Positions 35,393 to 44,129 of a stretch of 57,335 nt of DNA are shown here, piece by piece. The stretch is from Parachlorella kessleri. Taxonomy: Eukaryota > Chlorophyta > Trebouxiophyceae > Chlorellales > Chlorellaceae. Both the position numbers and the translations under genes were made by a program. Where the stretch lies: assembly GCA_001598975.1 (NCBI GenBank), contig BBXU01001024.1, positions 1-57,335 of the forward strand. The letters run 5' to 3'. The notes beneath the pieces are model-generated. The model did no database searches. It was not told the DNA's origin and worked only from the letters and a program-made list of their open reading frames with translations. Numbering within the stretch: position 1 is the stretch's first letter; every line of letters begins with the position of its first letter.

Positions 35393-35699
35393 GGCAGCAG
35401 TTGTCACGTCAAATAGGCACGTGGTGCTGCGGTGTAACTCAACATAACGATCACCCGTCCATACGAGATATGGCAGTGGGGGTTGTCGTTATCCACCTGA
35501 AAGTTGAGATCAGGCTAACAGAAGCAAAGCCCACCCCCATGTCCCCCTGCGCGCCCTCCTGCCCTCCTGCTGGGCCTGCTTTATCTGAACAAGAAAGCAC
35601 GATGCAGGATCAAGCCTTATGGCCACCGCCCTACATTGCACCGTCCCAGCCTGCACCTTTCGCTGCATTAATTCAGCTGCTAGCAACTGACTGGGCAAC
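35393..35699. promoter_or_regulatory. Compact divergent promoter, AAR2 (-) / PETN (+)
   Basis: Only 307 bases lie between the two start codons, so a splicing-factor gene and a photosynthesis gene share one short regulatory region. No TATA box at a convincing distance was found. Confidence 0.5.
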
Positions 35700-36614
35700 A
35701 TGGCCTGCGCCGCTAGCCTCACCCAGCAGCGAGTGTCTCTGGGGAAGAGCTTCACCGCCAGCCGCGTGGCCCCCCAGCGCGCCCTCCGCGTAGTTGCCGC
35801 TGCACAGAGGCAGGAGCAGAAGGTGAACTGGGAGGCGCTGGGGCGGGGCAACAGTCTAGCCACAAGAGTAACCATGGCGTTAGCAACATGCAGCAGTGGA
35901 GATTTTGGATTGAAGACGACTGGAAGCAATAGTGAACGATCACTGATGCACCGCCGCCCCGCTTCTTACAGAGGCCAGCGCTGATGCGTTGTGGGGTAGA
36001 CTCACTGGCCTTGCAACTACTATTCGCAGGGCGGCCGGGGGCACAAGGCGCTGAGGCTGGGTGGCTGTGATCTGTTATGACACCTCTTTTACTGGCTACG
36101 TCCCTTGCAGGCCGCTGCCGTAGCCGCACTCACTGCAGCTGCACTGGCTATCGCCCCCGCTGCCCAGGCCGCTCAGGAGGCCCTTGTGCTAGCTGAGGTG
36201 AGGCAGCTAGCAGTTGGCAGCTAGCAGCGCGGCCAGTGTAATCCCAGTGAGCAGCGGTGCAGTGAGTCAGCGGTGCAGTTAGCTCCGGGGCCAGTGTTTT
36301 CCCTTGGCGAGCCGCTGATGGCGAGTCGAGCGCGTCTGCTCATCGTCAGAACTGCTGGGCGTGGCCTGAGCAACAGCTGCGTTACAAGTCTACGCACCTC
36401 TGTCACATCGAGCTTGCAGTACGAACCTCGCGTGCTGGTAGCAAGCGGCAGGAGGGCTGCGAAACAAGGCGGTGCTTGGTGTTGGTCTCAGCCCACCGTT
36501 GCGTTGTGGTGATTGCAGGGTGAGCCCATCATCCAAAACATCGGCTGGGCCGCAACCGCAGCCATGTTCTCCTTCTCCCTAGCCCTTGTGGTGTGGGGCC
36601 GCTCCGGCCTTTGA
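35700..36614 (+). CDS. PETN: PetN, cytochrome b6f complex small subunit, nuclear-encoded
   Basis: Three exons (35700-35822, 36111-36197, 36519-36614) join in frame to 101 residues. Exon 1 encodes a basic Ser/Ala-rich plastid transit peptide. Exon 2 is almost wholly hydrophobic Ala/Leu and ends A-Q-A-A-Q-E-A, resembling a thylakoid-transfer segment. Exon 3 encodes the 31-residue mature core starting [10 protein letters not shown] and ending L-V-V-W-G-R-S-G-L, the hallmark C-terminus of PetN. PetN is a one-helix subunit needed for stable cytochrome b6f, which carries electrons between the photosystems. Land plants keep petN in the plastid genome; Chlamydomonas has it in the nucleus, and this gene shows the same transfer with one exon per targeting or functional module. 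Start: first ATG, in good context. Confidence 0.95.
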
Positions 36615-38467
36615 AGCACACAGCACAGCACAGTATGCTATCACCTAGTGCGGCTCAGACAGACATCCGTTTGAGGAGGGAGCAGCCGAGTTGGTGCAGC
36701 TTCAGAGGGACCAGCGGCAGTGGTGGCTGCCAGCTTGGACCAGGCACTGAGGATCACTTGTCAGCGAGAAGAATAGGAACAGGCCTGCGGCACCACGCCA
36801 GTGTTGGTCTTGGTATGCAGCGTCAACTTTGTGCAACCTGGTGCTTGTAACTGCATTTTGTCGCTGCCGCTGTGAAGAGCTGCAGTAAGCTGCCCATATT
36901 GGTCACAGGCCAGAGGCCTTGGAGGCTACTGCTTTGAACCCAGCCTATCCCAGCATTAACTGGCCTGTATGGGCAGGAGGCCGCCTCTGCCCATGTCAGG
37001 GAGCCGACCTAGCTGGTACCCGCCAGTCAGGGTTGGAGCCCCGCAGCCACTTCTGCCAAGGACAGCAAACCTGCCTGCCTGCTCAGTTTATGCCTGGCAG
37101 GGAATGGCCAAGGGCTTGACAGGTGTGGGAAAACCATTAACATCCCCCCCACTTCCCCCACTCTCCTTCGCCTACTATGATGCCTCGCTCTGCAGGTAAA
37201 TCCCCTTGCCACCATCTGCTTTCATGCCTGTTGCTTGCACTGCCGTTGCATCGGGCAGGCGTCCCAGAGAGTGTCATTTGGGCTTCGCAACCAACTCCTT
37301 TCCAAACTTGCCGCTGGTACGCCTAGCAGTACGCTGGGTGTACAACCTCTCCCACTTCCCCCACCCCACCCCACCTCACTTGGTCCCAGCAAAGCAGGCA
37401 AAGCAGCAAGGTCCCAGCCAGCCCTGTCAGTACAGTTCCTCAGGCAAGCCCCAGAGCATAATTGCATTGCCCCTGTCACCACAATTCGCCTTCAACTCTG
37501 TTCGCATGACCAGCCACCCTGAGTAAGTACAGTCACCCCTAACTCTTCTCAGCTCGCATTGCCTGCCACAATAAACGCAAACCCTCAACGGAAGGACGGA
37601 AGGACATATAGACAGCGGAAGAAGTTGAGCACGAAATGCCAGGATGTTCGCATTTAATGCCCCATAGATTTGCCTGGAGGCCTGAGCAAGAGTGTAAATA
37701 AGGGTACACACCGCACCGCTTTGCTTCAAGAATGCATGGCAAGCAGGATGACGAACACTTCATACATGGACCCACCAGCAATCGTCCCAACCAGCCTACA
37801 CCTGAAAGCAAATGGCACCAGTATGGCAAGATCGCAAGGAATATAAAGAGTAGCATAGACAGCAAGGAAGATGTGTCAGCGGCCACCTGCTGCCATTCAC
37901 AACACGCCTGGCACACCGGCACATACTGCCAAAGGATGTGCACAAATAGGGGCTTAATCGCCCTTTTCTTCCTACTTCTGCCCAGCACTTGTTGCTGCAG
38001 ACAGTTTTTCATCACTGGCTGGGAGTGTAAGCACTGGGGGAGGACGCAGCAGCCAGCAGCAAGGCGGTAATGGGACTGGATCAGACGAACCAACCAGGAC
38101 GGAGTGGGGAGCAACGAGCCTGGGAGCTTCCCAGCACTGGCTTGGATACTGGCCAGACTAGTAAGCCCCACCTACAGGCTGCCCACACAACCTACCCATG
38201 GCCCCGCCTACCGCTTAGCCGGCCCCCTCCCCCGGTACCAAGCAAAGCCATGCTTCCAGCGACAGCTAAGTCGCGGCATAATCTTGGGCCTGCCTGGGTT
38301 ACCACCTTAGCAAGATGCCTGGCTGTAGCGCTACTGCTGCGTAGTCATCAAATGTAGCACCGTTTAGCCACGAGCCCCGCTGGTTGCATCCCCCGGCGGC
38401 TGCCTGGCTCCAGCAATTGCTGTGCCAGCGCCCGCAGCGGGTTATTATGTCGTGGACTACTAGCAGC
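36615..38467. other. Long convergent gap between PETN and TspO-like gene, no gene seen
   Basis: About 1.85 kb separates the two stop codons. A TGTAA (36846-36850), the usual green-algal polyadenylation signal, lies about 230 bases after the PETN stop and may end its transcript. The longest frame (minus, 37539-38171, about 210 codons, GTG start) has Cys-rich erratic composition and no motif. Nothing else is supported. Confidence 0.5.
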
Positions 38468-41400
38468 TTAGTCGCGGCCGCTGCTGGGCTCCTCCCTCAG
38501 CGGCTGCCTGGCCTCGATGTCCGCCGAATTAGTAGACTGCAGGGGTATACCCCCACCTGGCACCGGCCGTCGTCGCAGCACGCTTAGCAGCGTCACCGCA
38601 CCCACCGCCGCTAGGGCTGCCACCGCGGTGTTGCGCACCTGCAGCCAGACAAGGATGCATCCTGGTTTCATACGACACGTTAAAACTGATAGGTCCACAG
38701 ATCATACCGGTGCACAAGCACACACCAGACAAGGCGAGGACATGGTCTACCACCAGCACAGTTGCAGCACCAAGCAAAAACAGCATCGATGACAATGGGA
38801 CTAGAGAGGGTTGCAGGTAGGCTTTGGGTGCAAGTGGGAAGACGGCATGTCTGTGCCAGTTGTGCCCTTACGCCTGGCGCAAGTGGCATATATAGAAAAT
38901 GCATCACTTGCCCGCCACCGAGATTATCCAACTATGATATCACCGCACCTACCTGTTTTCCCCTGCCCCCACATTTTCGCTGTGTCGGTTACTGCCGCTG
39001 CCACCCTCCCTCTGTCATTCTTTGTCCTGGCCATCTCCCAACCGTGTCGGTTGCTGCCGCTACGAACCCCATCTTTGGCACCACCCCTCTCAACCACCTC
39101 TCTCAACTGTCACCTTCGCCCTGCCCATCCCCACAACAGCCCCGGCCCCACTCACCATCAGGGAGCCCGTCTTCTCGTACACTGCCACAAAAGCCCAGAT
39201 CAGCGTCAGCCCGTACGCCGTGTCACGATGCTGCAGCACCAAGTAGCCTCCTGCAGGAAAAGGTTTAAGGGAGGCAGCAGGATGCGGATGGCTAAACGCT
39301 GCAGATGCGACCTCCCATACGCAACAGTGATCAACATAGTACACGCAATGCCCAGGAAATCATAGCAGAGAGCCCCTGCCGCCGCGCCCCCGCCGCCCCC
39401 CCCCCCCACCCACACACACACGCGCGCACACCATACGGCCTACCAACCACCAGGCCTTGTTTCCACCCCAGGCCGCCACCAGCGCCGCCAGCAGCACCAA
39501 ACTACCTGCCACTTAGAAATGACACACCCTGCCCCCTAACCCTAAATCGCTTCCCCTCTCCGTTCATGGTCCGCAGCACCGACACCACCACCCGCAGCGC
39601 AGCGCGCACAACGACGTACCCCGCCCTTGCCCTTGCCTGCGCTCCCCTAACCCCACCCCCTCTACAGCACCCCTAGCCCCCTCTACAGTCCCATCACCCG
39701 AGCGAACCTCCGGCCGCCACCAGCGCCGCCAGCAGCGCAGCTTGCACCACGACGCACCTGCCCCTGCCTGTACTCGCTCTGTCACTTCCAACCTACTACG
39801 CACCTCCGGCCGCCACCAGCGCCGCCAGTAGCACCGCCGCCACCTGCAGGTCGTCCTGCCGCTGCGAGCCATGCAGCGCGATCAGCAGCTGCACCGCGGT
39901 CGCCACAGACAGCCAGGCCGCGTTGATGGAGGTGGGCAAAAAGTAGGCCACATACAGGAGGTGGTCGGGGGCGGAGCCATACTGATGCCGAAGCCTGCAG
40001 GAGGGCGAAGGGGGCCGAGGACTGTGGGGAAACGGACTGCGTAGTGGCGTAGCAGGGAAGAATACGGTGCGCTGTGTAGGCTGGCGCAGCAGCCTGGCTG
40101 GGATGCCTCGGCAGACGCCGCCCCGGACCGAGCTGCCGGCCGGGAGCGTCCCTTGAAACTCCCACATGTAGCTTTGTGGTGGCAACCAGGCGGCAGCCTC
40201 ACTTGACACACTGGAAAGGCTGCCAGACTCCTGCCAGCACCGGCCATGGCCAGGCCACCTGCCCTGCCTACATGTACTACTTCTCATGCATGACAAACAC
40301 TTCGTGCCTGCCAGCAGGGCACCCTTTTCCAGCCTTGCACACACAGAAACATGCAGGCACAGGTGCCCAAGGCCAGGTCAGGCTGGGGGGAGGACACGTA
40401 CCGCCTGCCCGGCCTTGTTGGCAAGCGCACCTGTACATGTGGACCAGGCCGCGCGCCATGGCCAAGAAGGCCCCCAGGACAAGCAGCAGCGCCAGCCACA
40501 TGCCGCCCGGGGTCTGAGCCGCAAAGGCAAACTGCCAGCCGGAGGCCAGAAGCCAGCTGACCACCCAGCTCAGCCCCACCTGCCAAGCACCGCGTAGCAG
40601 CAGCAGCATCAGCAGCGGCAGCAGCATGGGCAGCCACAGCGGCGGCGACAGCAGTCCAGGAGGAGCCAAATTAGCACAGCAGCCCTATAACCACGCCCGG
40701 GCTTGGAGAACAGGGAGACCCAGGTCCCCCAGCCACAGCGCAGATGCACCTACCCCACCCCACTTGATCCCAACACCCAAACCAACCACTGTTGCCAAAT
40801 CTGGACCACTGCAGCTGTGCTGGGGTGGAGTAGCAGTATCAGACAGAGCTGCAAGTATAGTCACACAGGTGTGGATTAGATGCCAAGAATGTAACGCATC
40901 ACTTACCGAGTTCACAAACCGCTCCTTCCACCCATCCGGGCTATACCTGCGCAAGCGGCGAGTCTAGGGTATTACCACCAATGATCACACCCTGTCCCAT
41001 CTGTGGGCCAGTGAATAGTCCCGCCATGGACTGCCAGCTGACCTCTATCTACCAGAACAGAAGCACTGGCTGACACGCAAGCTCACATATGATAGCTGAG
41101 AGATACTTATGATATCCATCCGCAGCAAACAGGCCCAGAGAGACTCGCAACGACCGCAGAATGAACAAGCCCGACGCACACCTTCAAAAGCACACGCCAG
41201 GCATGGCGCGCACCACTCACTCACCCGGCTGATATTAGCTGGTACACGGTGCCCACGCCCTCTAGCAGGAAGATTACACCCCAGATGGAGAACGCCCACC
41301 TACACGGACCACATGACAGTCAGTCATGCCACAGGTACCAACGCGCACTAAGTAAAGGTTGGTAGGTCAGCGCAAAGCTAGTTCTACCAAGCAGAGTGTT

Positions 41401-42018
41401 GAAGCCACGAGCGTGTCCGTTCCAGCGACGCGAAGGCTCAACATTTGGACACATTCATGGAGCCTCCATAATCAGGCACGGCTTGGCACCGTCCCACCAA
41501 CACTCACCCAGCTGGTGTGAGTGGAACCTGCAGCACAACGCCAAGAGCTGGCAATTCAGGGAGGGGCCTTACAGGAGAACGTTTTGCAGCCAAGGCCACA
41601 GACAACGCCACAGGCAGGACTGTATGAAGCTCGCCACATAGCGAGCTGCCAGGCATTGACGGCTCACCCACCTCAAACTTGTCGCTGATCTCTTTATTGG
41701 TAGCCCCCAGCCAGCCCAGGCTGGAAGCCACGTTTACGAGGATGAAGCCGACATAGGTGGCTGCCCAGGTGAGCCGCAGGGGCAGTGAAGGCAGCTGGCT
41801 GCAACAGCAGCACCACCACCCCAGCCTGACGAAAGTTTACGAAGGACCTAGTACTTGAGCTCACACGACTCTCAGGTTGTAACAAGAACGGCAGAGGAAC
41901 ACGCCACAGGGGCTCCGGGACAGCAAGGAGCACGGAACGAGAGTTACACTTCTTGGTGACATGAGGCATGACATGATAAGAAACACCGTACTCACGAAGA
42001 TGAATCCCAGATGTCCAT
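38468..42018 (-). CDS. TspO/MBR-related (tryptophan-rich sensory protein-like) membrane protein
   Basis: Nine exons (41996-42018, 41672-41798, 41508-41527, 41225-41299, 40907-40946, 40431-40684, 39804-39994, 39156-39250, 38468-38638) join in frame to 331 residues. An N-terminal helix precedes T-N-K-E-I-S-D-K-F. The strongest signature is L-T-P-A-G-W-A-F-S-I-W-G-V-I-F, which spans the 20-base exon 3 and exon 4; it is typical of the larger TspO/MBR-like tryptophan-rich membrane proteins. Further hydrophobic segments are L-P-M-L-L-P-L-L-M, W-Q-V-G-L-S-W-V-V-S-W, G-M-W-L-A-L-L-L-V-L, S-I-N-A-A-W-L-S-V-A, G-L-T-L-I-W-A-F-V-A and A-V-A-A-L-A-A-V, giving about eight helices. Related TspO proteins bind tetrapyrroles or sterols, but this larger subgroup has no fixed function and none is assigned here. 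The C-terminus is hydrophilic. The exon joins are supported by frame and by motif continuity. Confidence 0.75.
39391..39432. repeat. Poly-C and CA/CG simple repeat
   Basis: A C12 tract runs into CACCCACACACACACGCGCGCACAC. It lies in the intron between exons 7 and 8 of the TspO-like gene and is a likely site of length polymorphism. Confidence 0.8.
39471..39835. repeat. Three copies of an exon-end segment inside an intron
   Basis: A core beginning ggccgccaccagcgccgcc appears at 39471-39498, 39712-39737 and 39808-39835. The last copy is the true 3' end of exon 7 of the TspO-like gene (encoding A-A-L-V-A-A-G-G). The second and third copies share 26 bases and are 96 bases apart. The two upstream-looking copies lie in the following intron and have lost the donor context. 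Confidence 0.8.
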
Positions 42019-42419
42019 GCTGCTCTCAGGAGTGTGCAGGATTCTTGCACAAGAGGTGTGTCCGTAGAACTGCTCACTCGACCAGGAAGTCACAAGAGCA
42101 TCCAGGTTCAAGACTCTTACCTTTGAATGAGACGCCTTAGGCACGCATGCCCAGGTCGTCCATGTCAGCATTGGTCTCCCGCGTCAAGCATGTATGTGAA
42201 GGAGGTGACATGGATATTCGATCTATTGATCAATTGTTCCAATCTTCAACCAATTTGCACCTATTAGAACGACCCTGGTCATACTCTATACGTCTCTAGT
42301 ACTCTGCAATTTTAGTACCATCCCTATCTCCAACCTGCTAACGCTGGACCTTCCTGACGCCAAACACCGAAGAACTTTCTTAGGCGTCTAGCTACCGCAG
42401 GCTCGCAAAGCTCCAAGTC
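42019..42419. promoter_or_regulatory. Divergent 5' region, TspO-like (-) / secreted protein (+)
   Basis: About 400 bases lie between outward-facing start codons. The middle (42200-42330) is AT-rich. No defined element was recognised. Confidence 0.45.
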
Positions 42420-43456
42420 ATGCAGGCCCTCGCCGTCACGCTTGTAGCCCTGGTAGCGCTTGCCTACCCTTGTCAGTCACGTCGCTTGATGCAAGCAGCA
42501 GACGCCTCTCCTAGTACCGTCGGCCCCAGCCGGATAGAGGCTCCCCAGTCTGTTTGCCAGGGGGCAGGCACACCAGGTCAGTCGGGACGGGGGCAAGAAG
42601 GGGGCGGGCTTTCTGTCTCCCTTATTCTGAGGCACAGGTGCAGTGCACCAACCAGCTAGCTTTGGCAAAGCTCAAGTGGAAATGCAGGTGGCTGGCAGCC
42701 TGTCGACCTAGCTGACACGACGGTGGGAGGTATGATGATGCTGGCCGCGGGTACGTCAGTTGTAGCCAGTGACGCTAGTGGTAGCCAGTAGCCAAAGTGA
42801 CAAATTTGCAGCTGACGTGCAGTTTTTAGGGTTCTGGTTTGTCTGGAGAGAGGCAGGGTAACTAGCATCAGCGTAGAAATCAAGCTGCATCCTACGGCTG
42901 CCGGGCACCCTGTCAGGTCTGGCAAAAACTGACGCCCTCCTCCTACTTGTGCAGACTACTTCATGCAACACATTCCCAGCAACTTGACCTTTCAGGCGTG
43001 CGATGAGTACACAAACACAGCGCTCAATGCATGTAGCAAGGTAAACACCCTTGGGGATTGGTGACACTGATTTTCATCTATGAGCTTGCATCCCATGTTG
43101 CGTGATTGGTTTGCCAATACTGAATTATAATTGTGTGCTGTGCTTTTTGTGCCTTGCTCCTCTTCCTGCTTGCACAGTGCAATCAAGATGCATCTACCCT
43201 CCTGCATATATTGTGTGCCGTCAATAGCGTTCCCATCGGCCTGTTTATCCTTCTAACACAGCTTCTGGTGTGTGTACAGGCAGCAGCAGATGAGAGCGTA
43301 GAGTATGATATTGACTTCCGAGTGGCTTGCCTGCCTTCGGGCAGACAAGATGACCTTGGAAGCGAGCCTGTCCCGCTAGCGGTGCTGATTTACCAGCCAC
43401 CTCCAGAGGCAGATGACGATTCACTAATATTGTTAGAGATGGATGTACTGTGGTAA
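42420..43456 (+). CDS. Small secreted or luminal protein, unknown function
   Basis: Three exons (42420-42576, 42955-43040, 43280-43456) join in frame to 139 residues. Residues 1-17 form a classic signal peptide: M-Q followed by alternating Ala, Val and Leu, ending A-Y-P-C. The mature part has four cysteines (46, 68, 79, 98), which could make two disulfides, and an N-glycosylation sequon at N62-L-T. The C-terminus is acidic (E-A-D-D-D-S). No family was recognised. A donor-like GTAACT overlaps the stop codon, so another exon to the right is possible, but no convincing acceptor continued the frame. Confidence 0.55.
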
Positions 43457-44129
43457 CTTTGACATCGGCGGCGATGATGGCTTGTGCACTGGTATTCAAT
43501 GCTGTATCCATTGCTTTGTGTACTCCTTACTTCCTGATGTATGCAATGTTTTTTTGGCCTTCTCACACATCTTACTTACCGGTGCTGCTAATCGCACATA
43601 GCAACATTTGCCCTCGAGCTGCCCTTGCATAAATGCACTGCTGCGGGCAACACTTCAGCAACTGAGGGTTAAGAAGTTGCATCTTTTAAGCTCATTCGGA
43701 TGGCAGTGTTTCCAGGGAACACTATGACTAGCAGCATGGGAGGGCGAAGCTGGGATAGGTAATAGGGGGGAGGTGAATAAAAGAAATTGAGAGCAACTTC
43801 AAAACTTGGCAACAGCGAGATTAGCTTGGCAACTTGGTAAAGAAGGAGGAAAATGATTCCAGGTGCAGCAGCTGCCTATGTGCCTGAGAGTGAACAAACC
43901 TACACGCCCTGCCCTTCACTAGCACACCTATTTCATGCAAGATCCAAGTCACCGCCCCAAGTTATACAAACGAGGCAGAATTAAAAGCTACACATGTTAG
44001 CAGAGGTGGGTCGTGGATAAACCTGGGTGGTCTGAGATGCCCTGGCTTGACCACCTTGCCCCACACTTGCTTCCCCTCTGTCATCTGCCTGCTGCCTGCC
44101 TGATACGACATGACAATAGCAAGCACAGC
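43457..44129. other. Convergent 3' region, no gene seen
   Basis: This stretch lies between the stop codons of the secreted-protein gene (+) and the unrecognised minus-strand gene ending at 44130. It has AT-rich sections near 43670-43990 and no supported coding region. Confidence 0.45.

Noticed and set aside
37539..38171. 210-codon minus-strand open frame in the gap between PETN and the TspO-like gene
   Set aside because: It needs a GTG start, has erratic Cys/Trp-rich composition, no motif, and lies where two 3' UTRs are expected.
23557..42018. A functional light-sensing gene cluster joining heliorhodopsin, PETN and the TspO-like gene
   Set aside because: The genes are interleaved with unrelated ones (AAR2, GIY-YIG), point in different directions, and nothing in the sequence ties their regulation together.
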